Source: an uncultured Clostridia bacterium
Lineage (GTDB): Bacteria; Bacillota; Clostridia; Lachnospirales; CAG-274
NCBI GenBank assembly: GCA_944384195.1
Contig: CALWSK010000007.1
Span: 1 to 63,102 of the forward strand
Length of the DNA stretch: 63,102 nucleotides
Reading direction: 5' to 3'
Notes under the pieces: model-generated
The model's database searches: none
Seen by the model: only the letters and a program-made list of their open reading frames with translations
Told to the model about the DNA's origin: nothing
Program-made: the position numbers and the translations under genes
Part shown: one piece after another, positions 1 through 8,995 of the stretch
Layout: each line of letters starts with the position of its first letter
How positions within the stretch are numbered: position 1 is the stretch's first letter

Positions 1-87
1 CCTTGAAGACGACAAGGTTGATAGGCCTAAGGTGTAAGTACAGTAATGTATTCAGCTGATAGGTACTAATGGTCGAGCGCTTGTCCA
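1..87 (+). rRNA. rrl: 23S ribosomal RNA, 3' end (partial)
   Basis: The first ~87 bases match the conserved 3' end of bacterial 23S rRNA, including the segment around GGTTGATAGGCC and GGTACTAATGGTCGAG. The rest of the gene lies before the window. The exact 3' end is estimated from the loss of conservation after about base 87. Confidence 0.95.
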
Positions 88-170
88 ATAGATAAAGTTT
101 AAATCAGGAAAAATTATCAATATGGCCAGTGTTTGTTATCAAGAAAATGTATAAAAAATAAAAAAATATC

Positions 171-199
171 TTGCAATTTACAATAAAGTATGGTATAAT
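171..199 (+). promoter_or_regulatory. Promoter in the 23S-tRNA spacer
   Basis: A TTGCAA -35 box (171-176), 17-base spacer and TATAAT -10 box (194-199) preceded by TGG, an extended -10. It could start transcription of the tRNA-5S-tRNA cluster independently of the 16S-23S transcript. The boxes are seen; activity is inferred. Confidence 0.7.
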
Positions 200-223
200 A
201 AGCAAGTGTTAATAATTAAATAA

Positions 224-295
224 TCCTCGATAGCTCAGCGGTAGAGCACTCGGCTGTTAACCGATAGGTCGTAGGTTCGAATCCTACTCGGGGAG
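224..295 (+). tRNA. tRNA-Asn (GTT)
   Basis: Cloverleaf with a 7-bp acceptor stem (TCCTCGA with TCGGGGA, one T-G pair), discriminator G, anticodon GTT at 256-258 and a GGTTCGAATCC T-arm. CCA is not encoded. It lies between 23S and 5S. Confidence 0.95.
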
Positions 296-303
296 CTTTT
301 TAT

Positions 304-375
304 GGCCCGTTGGTCAAGCGGTTAAGACGTGGCCCTTTCACGGCTAAAACAGGGGTTCGATTCCCCTACGGGTCA
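304..375 (+). tRNA. tRNA-Glu (TTC)
   Basis: Acceptor GGCCCGT pairs with ACGGGTC, discriminator A, anticodon TTC at 337-339, T-arm GGGTTCGATTCCC. CCA is not encoded. It lies 8 bases after tRNA-Asn and before 5S. Confidence 0.95.
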
Positions 376-391
376 ATTATTATGAAAATTT

Positions 392-506
392 CTGGTGACG
401 ATGCGTCTAGGGGAAACACCCGTTCCCATACCGAACACGATGGTTAAGACTTAGACGGCTGATGATACTTGGCGGGGGACTGCCTGGGAAAGTAAGTGGT
501 TGCCAG
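392..506 (+). rRNA. rrf: 5S ribosomal RNA
   Basis: About 115 bases with the typical 5S core (CCCGTTCCCATACCGAACACG) and a closing helix of CTGGTGAC with GTTGCCAG. Ends are set from that helix. It is separated from 23S by two tRNA genes. Confidence 0.93.
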
Positions 507-513
507 TTTCTAA

Positions 514-588
514 CGGGGTGTAGCGTAGCTTGGCTAGCGCGCCTGATTTGGGATCAGGAGGTCGCAGGTTCGAATCCTGTCACCCCGA
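514..588 (+). tRNA. tRNA-Pro (TGG)
   Basis: Acceptor CGGGGTG pairs with CACCCCG, discriminator A, anticodon TGG at 549-551, T-arm GGTTCGAATCC. CCA is not encoded. Confidence 0.95.
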
Positions 589-598
589 TGATTTATAT

Positions 599-672
<74 letters not shown>

Positions 673-689
673 TCACATTGCTAACATAT

Positions 690-764
690 GGTGGGTATGG
701 CGCAGTTGGTTAGCGCGCCAGATTGTGGCTCTGGAGGTCACGGGTTCGAATCCCGTTATCCACC
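690..764 (+). tRNA. tRNA-His (GTG)
   Basis: Acceptor GTGGGTA pairs with TATCCAC. An extra G at 690 opposite discriminator C is the G-1 expected of tRNA-His. Anticodon GTG at 725-727. Confidence 0.95.
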
Positions 765-786
765 CTTAAATGATATGATAATATGC

Positions 787-859
787 GGGTCACTAGCTCA
801 GTTGGTAGAGCACTGGACTTTTAATCCAGGTGTCCCGGGTTCGAACCCCGGGTGACTCA
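787..859 (+). tRNA. tRNA-Lys (TTT)
   Basis: Acceptor GGGTCAC pairs with GTGACTC, discriminator A, anticodon TTT at 820-822. Last gene of the RNA cluster, followed at once by a terminator. Confidence 0.95.
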
Positions 860-864
860 TATTT

Positions 865-895
865 AATCAGATATAGAAATATATCTGATTTTTTT
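865..895 (+). terminator. Terminator of the rRNA/tRNA cluster
   Basis: Perfect 10-bp stem AATCAGATAT / ATATCTGATT with a 6-base loop and a run of T. It closes the tRNA cluster and isolates it from ddl. Confidence 0.85.
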
Positions 896-1023
896 AATAT
901 AAACATATTTTAGTATTTGGACAAAAACATATAAATTTATTTTTACATATAATAAATAAAGTTACTTTTATAAATTATAAATCTTATATAAATAAATTAA
1001 AAAGAGTGGAAAGAGGTAAATAT

Positions 1024-2103
1024 ATGAGTAAAAAAGTTGTTGGCATACTATTTGGGGGTCAATCTTCTGAACATGAAATATCTAAAATATCTGCATCAAC
1101 AATAATTAAAAATTTGAATAAAGATAAATATACTATATTTCCTATATATATTACTAAAAATGGAGAATGGAAACTATATGATGGAGATATCGAAAATATA
1201 GATAATACTGATTGGGAAAAATATTCTGCTAATGCTATTATAAGTCCAGATGCTTCTCAAAAAGGTATAATAAGAATAGTAGGGGATAAAATTAGATTTA
1301 TACCTATAGATGTTGTTATACCAGTACTTCACGGCAAATGTGGAGAGGATGGTACAGTACAAGGATTGCTTGAATTAGCTAAAATACCTTATGTTGGTTG
1401 TGGAGTTTTATCTTCTGCTATATCTATGGATAAGCTTTATACTAAGATAGTAGTAGATAGTATAGGAATAGAACAAGCTAAATATAATGTAATATATAAA
1501 TATCAATTAAATGATATAGAAAATATATGCAATAATATAGAAAATAATTTAGGATTTCCTTGTTTTATAAAGCCAGTAAATGCAGGTTCTTCTAAAGGAG
1601 TATCTAAAGCTAATAATAAAGAAGAATTAATAAATGGGATTAATGAGGCATTTTTATATGATAACAAAGTTTTAGTAGAAGAATTTATTAATGCTAGAGA
1701 ATTAGAATGTGCTATTTTAGGAAACTATGAAGTAAAGGCTAGTGATGTAGGAGAAATTATATCGGCTACAGAATTTTATGATTTTGATTCTAAATATAAT
1801 AATAAAGAGTCTAAAACACTTATACCAGCTAATATATCTAGCGAGATATCACAGACTATAAGAGACAATGCTATTAAAATATTTAAAGCACTAGATGGGC
1901 GAGGATTATCCAGAGTAGATTTTTTTGTTGATAAAGACAATAGTAGAATTATTTTTAATGAAATAAATACTTTTCCTGGATTTACATCTATTAGCATGTA
2001 TCATATGCTTTGGAGAGAAAAGGGAATATCTATGACTAATCTTTTAGACGAACTTATAAATTTAGCTTTTGATGAATTTGAAAATAAAAAAGTTATGGAG
2101 TAA
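1024..2103 (+). CDS. ddl: D-alanine--D-alanine ligase
   Basis: Cytoplasmic ATP-grasp enzyme that joins two D-alanines for the peptidoglycan stem peptide. The 359-residue length is normal. The N-terminal GGQSSEHE motif (11-18) and the C-terminal N-E-I-N-T-F-P-G-F-T-S-I-S-M-Y block are hallmark Ddl sequence. I chose ATG at 1024, behind an AGAGG site; an upstream in-frame GTG at 1006 has no ribosome binding site. The murI start lies 4 bases past the stop, so the two cell wall genes form an operon. Confidence 0.95.
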   Translation: MSKKVVGILFGGQSSEHEISKISASTIIKNLNKDKYTIFPIYITKNGEWKLYDGDIENIDNTDWEKYSANAIISPDASQKGIIRIVGDKIRFIPIDVVIPVLHGKCGEDGTVQGLLELAKIPYVGCGVLSSAISMDKLYTKIVVDSIGIEQAKYNVIYKYQLNDIENICNNIENNLGFPCFIKPVNAGSSKGVSKANNKEELINGINEAFLYDNKVLVEEFINARELECAILGNYEVKASDVGEIISATEFYDFDSKYNNKESKTLIPANISSEISQTIRDNAIKIFKALDGRGLSRVDFFVDKDNSRIIFNEINTFPGFTSISMYHMLWREKGISMTNLLDELINLAFDEFENKKVME

Positions 2104-2107
2104 TATT

Positions 2108-2917
2108 ATGGAAGATATAACTAAAAGACCTATAGGTATTTTTGATTCTGGAGTAGGCGGTTTAACTGTAGTAAAAGAAATTTTAAAGGAATTGCCAAAG
2201 GAAGATATAGTTTATTTTGGAGATACTGCTAGGGTTCCTTATGGTTCTAAATCTAAAGAAGTTGTTTATAATTTTTCTTGTCAAATAATAAATTTTTTAT
2301 TAGAAAAAAATGTTAAAATGATAATAATTGCTTGTAATACAGTTAGCTCCAACTGTTATGAAGAACTTAGACAGAAGTTTCCTAATGTTCCTATAATCGA
2401 AGTTTTAGGTCAAGGTGTAAACTCTGCTATATCATATACAAAAAATAAAAAAATAGGGGTTATAGGTACGGAAGCAACTATAAAAAGTGGAAGATATGAA
2501 CAAAAAATAAAAGAAAATTTAAAAGAAGCTAAAGTTTATTCTAGAGCTTGTCCTTTATTTGTACCAATTGTTGAGGAAGGTTGTTTAAATGATAATATAT
2601 CATACTGGGTATCTAAAAAATATATAGAAGATTTTAAAGAGTTTGATATAGATACATTAATACTGGGTTGTACACATTATCCTCTTTTAAAAGATAGTAT
2701 TTCTAATTTTGTAGGAGAAAATATTAATATTATAAATCCAGCTATACCAACTGCACTTACTGTTAAAAAATATCTTATAGAAAATAATATACAAAATCTT
2801 TATGGTGGTAAGTGTGAATTTTTTGTTAGTGATAAAAATGATAAATTTGATTTTATATCTTCTATGATTTTAAATAAGGAATGTAATGCAGAAAAAATAA
2901 ACATAGAAAAATACTAG
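2108..2917 (+). CDS. murI: Glutamate racemase
   Basis: Makes D-glutamate for peptidoglycan from L-glutamate. The 269-residue protein has the family motif D-S-G-V-G-G (13-18) and the two catalytic cysteines, C76 in ACNTVSS and C188 in GCTHYPL. The GGAG ribosome binding site lies within the last codons of ddl, which implies translational coupling. ATG at 2108 is preferred over an upstream frame opening inside ddl. D-Glu and D-Ala-D-Ala synthesis are thus co-expressed. Confidence 0.95.
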   Translation: MEDITKRPIGIFDSGVGGLTVVKEILKELPKEDIVYFGDTARVPYGSKSKEVVYNFSCQIINFLLEKNVKMIIIACNTVSSNCYEELRQKFPNVPIIEVLGQGVNSAISYTKNKKIGVIGTEATIKSGRYEQKIKENLKEAKVYSRACPLFVPIVEEGCLNDNISYWVSKKYIEDFKEFDIDTLILGCTHYPLLKDSISNFVGENINIINPAIPTALTVKKYLIENNIQNLYGGKCEFFVSDKNDKFDFISSMILNKECNAEKINIEKY

Positions 2918-2935
2918 AGATTAGACAAATATTAA

Positions 2936-2964
2936 TTGATAAAATATTTTTTTTGTAGTATAAT
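2936..2964 (+). promoter_or_regulatory. trxA promoter
   Basis: TTGATA (2936-2941), 17-base spacer, TATAAT (2959-2964), 36 bases before the trxA start. A consensus housekeeping promoter by sequence. Confidence 0.75.
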
Positions 2965-3000
2965 AAATTTATAAAGATTATATTTTTAGGAGGTTATATT

Positions 3001-3318
3001 ATGGCTAAAATATTAGAAACAAAACAACAATTTGAAAATGATATATTAAATTCTAGTGTTGCTATGGTAGATTTTTTTGCTACTTGGTGTGGTCCTTGTA
3101 AAATGCTTAGTCCGGTTATAGATGAAATATCAGAAGAAATGGAAGGAAAAGCAGTTATTGCTAAAGTTGATAGTGATAATTTAGGAGACGTTTGTCAAGA
3201 ATATGCTATTAGACTTTTACCAACTCTTGTATTTTTTAAAGACGGAAAAGAAGTAGATAGAATAGTTGGAGTTGCAGAAAAAGAAGATATATTAGAAAAA
3301 TTAAATTCTTTGTTATAG
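3001..3318 (+). CDS. trxA: Thioredoxin
   Basis: Small cytoplasmic disulfide reductase, 105 residues, the normal size. The redox motif W-C-G-P-C has cysteines at 30 and 33, and the cis-proline segment (LPTLVFF) is present. AGGAGG lies 6 bases upstream. It has its own promoter and terminator, so it is probably monocistronic. The thioredoxin reductase gene is not in the window. Confidence 0.96.
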   Translation: MAKILETKQQFENDILNSSVAMVDFFATWCGPCKMLSPVIDEISEEMEGKAVIAKVDSDNLGDVCQEYAIRLLPTLVFFKDGKEVDRIVGVAEKEDILEKLNSLL

Positions 3319-3366
3319 ATAAAACATAAGGTTATAGATATTTTTCTATAGTTTTTATATAAAAAT

Positions 3367-3394
3367 AAAGCCGTATTATTTAAATACGGCTTTT
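3367..3394. terminator. Bidirectional terminator between trxA and the Pip-family gene
   Basis: 10-bp stem AAAGCCGTAT / ATACGGCTTT, A-rich on one side and T-rich on the other, between convergent genes. Confidence 0.85.
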
Positions 3395-3422
3395 ATTATT
3401 ATTTTAAGTGTTTGAATAAGCA

Positions 3423-5588
3423 TTACATCAAATGTGTTTCTTCTAATTTCTCTTCAAAAAATTCAGTTACTTTTATAAGTGGATATCTAAGTATAAAGCC
3501 TAATAATAAAGAAGCTGGCAAAAATGATAATAATTTTAGCATATTATTTTTATAAGCATCTTCAAATATTCCTCCAACTGTTTCTCTCATAGCATTTATA
3601 CCATAAGTAAATGGTAGATAAGGATTAATTTTTTGGAAGAAAGTAGGAGTTACTTCTATAGGGAAAGTACCTCCGGCTCCAGCTACTTGTATAACAAGAA
3701 GGAAAATACATATAGCTTTACCCACATCTCCAAAAGACACAACTATAGTATAAATAATATTAGAAAATACTAAACTTGCAGTAATACCCACAAGCATAAA
3801 TAAGACAGGATTTTCACACTGAATTCCTAATATATATAAATCTCCAAGACAAACTATGATAGATTGAACTATACTTATTGTTAAAAAGAGCATATATCTT
3901 CCTACGTAAGCTTGATATGGTTTTATATTATTTACATAATCATCTTCATTAACTTTAACTTTAAGGAGAGAAACCAATAGTAAAGCTCCCACCCAAAGAG
4001 ATAATATAGAATAGAAAGGTGTCATAGCAGAACCATAATTTTTTATTTTATATAATCCTACAGTCTCGATTTGTACTGGAGCAGATATAAATTTTCCTAC
4101 TACATCTGGATCATTTTCTAAAATTTCAGAAAGTTTATCAAGATTTTCATCTGTTTTTATATCATTAATTTTCTTTTTCATATCTTGTAAATCTTTTTGA
4201 GTTATATTTATAACATTAGTTGTTGCAGATATAGATTTTTGAGCATATTCTAAGCTAGAGTATATACCATCTAGGATAGGATTTAGCTGTTGGATAGCAT
4301 AACCAGTATTTTTAGAAAGTAAATTAAAATCTATAATCATTTTATAAAAATTCTCGGCAGAAGTATCTATGCTAGGTTGTACGTTTTTTTGATATATATC
4401 TTTTACATCTAATATATCGCTTTTTACTTGATTTACTTGTTCTTTAAGACCATTTTCTAAAGTATCATTTAACTTACCACCATTTTTAATAATTTCATCT
4501 ATATTATTAGTTAAAGATATGATTTCTTTTAATCCTTTGTTTATTGTATTAATTCTTTCTATGAATTTATCAACAGAATTTAATTTAATAGGGAGAACAT
4601 TATTAGTGTCTGAAAGAATACTTTTTATATCTTCATTTATATTTATTAGGTCATTAGAACGTCTTCTCAAAAATCCTATTTGAGATTTTATTATATCTAC
4701 ATTTTGTTTATTAATAGAAGATACATCGTCCCAAATATTAAACATATCATCTGAAAGAGCTTTTGCAGAGTCTAAAAATGTTTCTATAGTATTATTTATT
4801 CCATCAAAAACTTGTGTTGTGGAATGTAGTAGTACATTTGTATCATTTGCTATTTCTTCTGCAGTTTGTGTAAGTGATACGCCAGAAGGTAATACTGTTT
4901 TTGTTGTTTTAATAAGAGCTTTTATAGAATTTAAACTTTCATCAAAGCTAGTTCCAAGGTCTTTAAACTTATTAAGAGAATTACTAACTTCTGTAAGAGT
5001 AGACATCATTCTATCTGCTATATTTATTTTAGATTCTTTTGCTTGTTCTTTTATGACTTTTAAAGCACCTTCTATACTTTTACTTGTTTCGTCTAAAAAT
5101 GTTTCATTTACTTTTTGTTGGACTACAGAAACACCTTTATCTGTAATTTTGGGTGCAATAGCATTTTTCTTTTCATTTACATAATATTTTATTGTTGGTT
5201 GTTTTATATCATTTGTTAGTATGCTAGCAAAATTTTCACTAAAATTTTTAGGTATAACAATTCCTGCATAGTAACTTCCGTTTTTTACCCCTTCAATAGC
5301 ATTTTGTTCATCAACAAATATCCAGCCTATGTCATTATTTTCTTTTAGAGTATCTACTATATCATTTCCAAAGTTTACTCCAATTCCAGAAATTTCAGAG
5401 CCTACATCATTATTAGCAACAGCAACTTTTATACCTTTTGTACTTCCATATGGATCCCAACTTGCTCCTATATTAAACCAAGCATATAAAGAGGGGATAC
5501 AACAAACTCCTATTATTACAGTAAGAGCAATAGGATTTTTTACAATTCTTTTAAAATCTCTAAATATAATTTTAAGAATATTATTCAA
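3423..5588 (-). CDS. YhgE/Pip family membrane protein
   Basis: 721 residues with the family layout: one N-terminal membrane segment (about 17-37), a long extracytoplasmic region with predicted coiled coils (about 190-500), and a C-terminal ABC-2-type bundle of about five or six membrane helices (540-710). Homologues include Lactococcus phage infection protein Pip and Bacillus YhgE; some relatives (EsaA) serve type VII secretion. No other secretion genes are nearby, so the role is open. AGGAGG precedes the start. Confidence 0.85.
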   Translation of the reverse strand: MNNILKIIFRDFKRIVKNPIALTVIIGVCCIPSLYAWFNIGASWDPYGSTKGIKVAVANNDVGSEISGIGVNFGNDIVDTLKENNDIGWIFVDEQNAIEGVKNGSYYAGIVIPKNFSENFASILTNDIKQPTIKYYVNEKKNAIAPKITDKGVSVVQQKVNETFLDETSKSIEGALKVIKEQAKESKINIADRMMSTLTEVSNSLNKFKDLGTSFDESLNSIKALIKTTKTVLPSGVSLTQTAEEIANDTNVLLHSTTQVFDGINNTIETFLDSAKALSDDMFNIWDDVSSINKQNVDIIKSQIGFLRRRSNDLININEDIKSILSDTNNVLPIKLNSVDKFIERINTINKGLKEIISLTNNIDEIIKNGGKLNDTLENGLKEQVNQVKSDILDVKDIYQKNVQPSIDTSAENFYKMIIDFNLLSKNTGYAIQQLNPILDGIYSSLEYAQKSISATTNVINITQKDLQDMKKKINDIKTDENLDKLSEILENDPDVVGKFISAPVQIETVGLYKIKNYGSAMTPFYSILSLWVGALLLVSLLKVKVNEDDYVNNIKPYQAYVGRYMLFLTISIVQSIIVCLGDLYILGIQCENPVLFMLVGITASLVFSNIIYTIVVSFGDVGKAICIFLLVIQVAGAGGTFPIEVTPTFFQKINPYLPFTYGINAMRETVGGIFEDAYKNNMLKLLSFLPASLLLGFILRYPLIKVTEFFEEKLEETHLM

Positions 5589-5618
5589 GAAATATACCTC
5601 CTAATAATTTAATTTTAT

Positions 5619-5649
5619 AAAGGGCTAAACTATAATAGTTTAACCCTTT
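5619..5649 (-). terminator. Terminator after the DUF1858 gene
   Basis: 12-base arms (5619-5630 and 5638-5649) with one mismatch and an A/T-rich flank, just beyond the stop of the DUF1858 gene. Confidence 0.6.
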
Positions 5650-5655
5650 GTTAAA

Positions 5656-5862
5656 TTAATTTAAAGTTTTTAAATATTCATTTATATTATCTATAAGCTC
5701 ATCGCAGTTTAAGTCGTGAACTTCACAAGCCTCTTCTAAAGTTTCGAGTTGAGCTGATGGACAACCTAAACAATGCATACCGGCTCTCATAAGTATAGGA
5801 AATACTCCATTATCAAGTTCTAATACTTCACTTATTCTCATATTTTTATTTGCCTGTTTCAT
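5656..5862 (-). CDS. DUF1858 (hybrid-cluster-protein-associated redox disulfide) domain protein
   Basis: 68 residues covering one DUF1858 domain. It contains the H-C-x-x-C motif (HCLGC) plus a third cysteine in the following helix. The domain often accompanies hybrid cluster proteins and is thought to bind a ligand or metal or carry a redox disulfide; its biochemistry is not settled. It lies 9 bases after lepB with its own GGAGG, so it is probably co-transcribed with lepB. Confidence 0.8.
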   Translation of the reverse strand: MKQANKNMRISEVLELDNGVFPILMRAGMHCLGCPSAQLETLEEACEVHDLNCDELIDNINEYLKTLN

Positions 5863-5871
5863 AATTTCCTC

Positions 5872-6462
5872 CTATTTATTTAAAAGGCTTTCAAATTTAG
5901 GATAGTATTTGAATATAGCCTTTCCTAAAATTTTATCTTTTTCTACGAATTTATTTTCCCAATATCTAGAATCTTTAGAATCGTTTCTATTATCCCCTAG
6001 CATAAAATAACATCCTTCAGGGACAGTATATGGACCAAAACTACCTTCCATTTTTTCTAAAATATAGCTATCGTCAAGAGGGGTTTCGTTATTATCTATA
6101 TAAACTTTACCATCTATAATATTTATAGTTTCTCCAGGTAATCCTATTATCCTCTTTACAAAAAGCACATCTTCTTCATCAGGAGCTTTAAATACAACTA
6201 TATCGCCTCTTTTTGGTTCTGAAAAAGTGTAAGCTAGCCTAAATGCTATTATTCTATCATTTGGCATAATAGTATTTTTCATAGAGCCAGTAGGAATAAC
6301 TGCATTAACTATTATAAATTTAACTATTATAAATGCAACTAAAACAGCAATAATTATAGTTTTTATAAAATCTAAAGCTTCTTTTTTGAATTTTTCATAT
6401 TTTAAGTTTTTATTGATGTCTAATGAAGATTCAATAATTTTGTCATTATTATCTTGTTCCAT
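5872..6462 (-). CDS. lepB: Signal peptidase I
   Basis: Membrane-bound serine protease that removes signal peptides from exported proteins, such as the sialidase and NanM encoded here. 196 residues with one N-terminal membrane anchor (35-52). The catalytic Ser60 lies in P-T-G-S-M and the Lys103 general base in F-V-K-R, with the G-D-N-R and S-x-D-S-R boxes near the C terminus. I chose ATG at 6462, which follows GGAGG; an upstream ATG at 6474 overlaps that site. Confidence 0.95.
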   Translation of the reverse strand: MEQDNNDKIIESSLDINKNLKYEKFKKEALDFIKTIIIAVLVAFIIVKFIIVNAVIPTGSMKNTIMPNDRIIAFRLAYTFSEPKRGDIVVFKAPDEEDVLFVKRIIGLPGETINIIDGKVYIDNNETPLDDSYILEKMEGSFGPYTVPEGCYFMLGDNRNDSKDSRYWENKFVEKDKILGKAIFKYYPKFESLLNK

Positions 6463-6552
6463 ATATACCTCCATAAAAGAAATATTTTCTACTATTATAA
6501 CACCTTGTATATAAAAAGTAAATAAATAATCTTTATAAGGCTATAAATTAAA

Positions 6553-7368
6553 CTATCTAAGTAAAAAACCTCTATCTCTTAATACTTCTTTAAGACAATT
6601 GCTCCAATGTCTAGTGCCTTCTATATTTTCAGCAAGCACGCTTCCGTGGTCGCCATTGTTATATATATGGAGGCTATGTGGTACATTTTTATTTTTTAAA
6701 GCTTTACTAAGTTCAAGGCTATTTACTGCACTAACTACGCTATCTTCTAGAGTGTGCCATATAAACATCTCTGGCATATCTTCTCTTACATTTTTTTCTA
6801 AAGAAAGGGATTTTCTAAGCTCTAAGCTATCTCCTAAAAGATTATTTGTAGAGCCTTGGTGTGCGTAATCTTCACACATAGATACTACTGGATAAGAAAG
6901 CACTGCAAGATTTGGCTTTGCACTTATTTTATCTATTTCATCTCTAGAGTATTCTTCGAATTTATCAAAGTATTCACATAAACAGCCGGCAAGGTGTCCT
7001 CCGGCAGAAAAACCTATAACTCCTATTTTTTCTGGGTTTATATTAAATTTTTCGGCATTATATCTAATATATCTTATAGCACGTTTTGCATCTATAATAG
7101 GAGCTGGGTGTCTATAAGGAGCTACTCTATATCTAAGAACAAAAGCATTAACTCCTAAAAAGTTTAACCAATTTGCAAATCTTTCTCCTTCATTAGAACA
7201 AATGCGATATCCACCACCTGGCAGTATTAACATAGCACTTCTTGGGTTACCGTCTAGATGCTCATCTGTAAAATAAGCTTCTAAAGTAAAAGAGTTAGAA
7301 TTTTCTTCATTTTTAATATTTTCATCAAATAAAGGGATATCTTTTTCCCATAATTTATAAGTTTCCAT
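6553..7368 (-). CDS. Alpha/beta hydrolase (acetylesterase-like)
   Basis: 271 residues, no signal peptide. It has the oxyanion-hole segment P-G-G-G-Y (50-54), the nucleophile elbow G-F-S-A-G-G (Ser121) and a plausible Asp209/His241 to complete the triad. This pattern fits carbohydrate acetyl-esterases and related cytoplasmic esterases. Substrate unknown; removing acetyl groups from imported sugars is possible but unsupported by neighbours. Confidence 0.8.
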   Translation of the reverse strand: METYKLWEKDIPLFDENIKNEENSNSFTLEAYFTDEHLDGNPRSAMLILPGGGYRICSNEGERFANWLNFLGVNAFVLRYRVAPYRHPAPIIDAKRAIRYIRYNAEKFNINPEKIGVIGFSAGGHLAGCLCEYFDKFEEYSRDEIDKISAKPNLAVLSYPVVSMCEDYAHQGSTNNLLGDSLELRKSLSLEKNVREDMPEMFIWHTLEDSVVSAVNSLELSKALKNKNVPHSLHIYNNGDHGSVLAENIEGTRHWSNCLKEVLRDRGFLLR

Positions 7369-7425
7369 TTTTATTCTCCTTTTGTATATATACTTTAAAA
7401 AATTTTTTATATGATATAAAATATT

Positions 7426-8298
7426 TTATTCTGTTAATATTTTATAACCAGTTTCTGTTACTAAGATAGTATGTTCCCATTGTGCAGATAATTTTCCGTC
7501 TTTTGTATAAACAGTCCAGTTATCATCTCCAACATAGCAATCATATGTTCCTTCGTTTATCATAGGTTCTATAGTAAATACCATATTAGGTACCATAATC
7601 ATAGATTTAGTATTTGTTCTAAAATGATTTATATTTGGTTCTTCGTGGAATTTAAGTCCTACTCCATGTCCAGTAAGTGCTCTTACTACACCATAACCAT
7701 TTTTATCTGCTATATCGTTTATAACATCTCCTATTTTAGATACTGGCTCATAAGGTTTTACTGCTTCTATTCCGGCCATTAAACATTCTTTTGTTACTTC
7801 TATTAGTTTTTTAGCATTATCAGATACATTTCCTATCATATACATACGGCTCATATCAGCATAATATCCATCTAAGATGCTAGTTATATCTACATTTATA
7901 ATATCTCCATCTTTTAAGATATCTTTTTTAGATGGAATACCGTGACATATTACATTATTTATAGAAGTACAACAACTTTTAGGAAATCCTCTATAGTTTA
8001 AAGGAGCAGGAATAGCACCAGCGTCTATAGTAAGCTTATGAACTAAGTCATTTATTTCTAATGTGGATATTCCTTCTTTTATATATTTACCTACTTCATC
8101 TAGAATAGATTTTGTAAGTTTTGCCGATTTTTCTATTCCTTCTATCTGCTTTTGATTTAAGATTAAATTTTTATTTGGTACGGGATAACCTTGTTTTTGA
8201 TAGGGCATTAATTTTTCCTCGTCTTGTCTTATATGGCAAGATTTATATTTTTTGCCACTTCCACACCAACAAGGTTCGTTTCTTTCTAGATTAAACAT
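7426..8298 (-). CDS. map: Methionine aminopeptidase with N-terminal SEC-C zinc motif
   Basis: Removes the initiator methionine from new proteins. 290 residues: an N-terminal SEC-C metal-binding motif with C10, C12, C21 and H22, a linker, then a complete type I catalytic domain with the two metal-binding Asp and the H-x-G and E residues (VDITS...ADMSR, GHGVG, TIEPM). It is the second map of the window; the other (23707) lacks SEC-C. Its start overlaps the end of the DUF2161 gene by 8 bases, so the two are coupled. Confidence 0.93.
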   Translation of the reverse strand: MFNLERNEPCWCGSGKKYKSCHIRQDEEKLMPYQKQGYPVPNKNLILNQKQIEGIEKSAKLTKSILDEVGKYIKEGISTLEINDLVHKLTIDAGAIPAPLNYRGFPKSCCTSINNVICHGIPSKKDILKDGDIINVDITSILDGYYADMSRMYMIGNVSDNAKKLIEVTKECLMAGIEAVKPYEPVSKIGDVINDIADKNGYGVVRALTGHGVGLKFHEEPNINHFRTNTKSMIMVPNMVFTIEPMINEGTYDCYVGDDNWTVYTKDGKLSAQWEHTILVTETGYKILTE

Positions 8299-8995
8299 TT
8301 TCTTTTACCTCATTTTTGTAATAAGCTACAACTTCTTTGTATTTATCATCTTTTAAAATAGCTTTTCCTTTATCAGAAAGGGTATATACACCTCTACTTA
8401 TTTTTTTAAAATAACCTTGATAGTTATCTCTTAATATATTACCAGAATTTTCTATATTATAATTATATTTTAAATATTTAGGGCTAGTTTTTTCTACTTT
8501 TTCTAATATACAAGCTATAAATATAGAAGTTTCTTTATAGGCAGTTAGCACCATATCTTTTTTTGAGCTACCACCTTTATTTATGGATAAAGAACGATTT
8601 TTTAGTTCTTTACAAAGAGCTGATTTTTTCTTTTGGTTTATTTTGTTATTTTGTTTTTTAGGCTCTAAAATAATACAAACTGGAGCTAAAGGACTATCCA
8701 AACCGACTGTTATAAGTCCTAAACCGAGAGCTTTAAGAAGCTTTATCATATCCTTTACTGATTTTGCCCTAAGATTTTTAGGACGAGGAATAGCTATAAA
8801 TACATTTTTAGATATAGTTTGTCTATCTATTGCTTGATATACAAGTTTTAGAGAAAAAGTTTTTTTAAGCTCTATTATTATAATTTCTTCATTTAAAGAG
8901 CAAACTATATCACAGTTTTTAACTTCTGCATTTACTTTATAACCAAGAGAAGTGAAATAAGTTTTTATAGGTTCATAAAGTTCTAGCTCTTTCAT
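8291..8995 (-). CDS. DUF2161 family protein, PD-(D/E)XK nuclease-like
   Basis: 234 residues. The N-terminal half has the spacing of a PD-(D/E)XK fold: E near 23, D at 29 in a strand (CDIVC), then I-I-I-E-L-K-K. The C-terminal ~100 residues look like a helical or winged module. DUF2161 members are of unknown role. It overlaps map by 8 bases and the pepP gene by 1 base, so it belongs to a tight three-gene unit. No restriction partners are nearby. Confidence 0.7.
   Translation of the reverse strand: MKELELYEPIKTYFTSLGYKVNAEVKNCDIVCSLNEEIIIIELKKTFSLKLVYQAIDRQTISKNVFIAIPRPKNLRAKSVKDMIKLLKALGLGLITVGLDSPLAPVCIILEPKKQNNKINQKKKSALCKELKNRSLSINKGGSSKKDMVLTAYKETSIFIACILEKVEKTSPKYLKYNYNIENSGNILRDNYQGYFKKISRGVYTLSDKGKAILKDDKYKEVVAYYKNEVKENV

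Noticed and set aside
3423..5588. Phage infection protein as a sign of a prophage
   Set aside because: Pip/YhgE is a chromosomal membrane protein family; no integrase, capsid or lysis genes are near.
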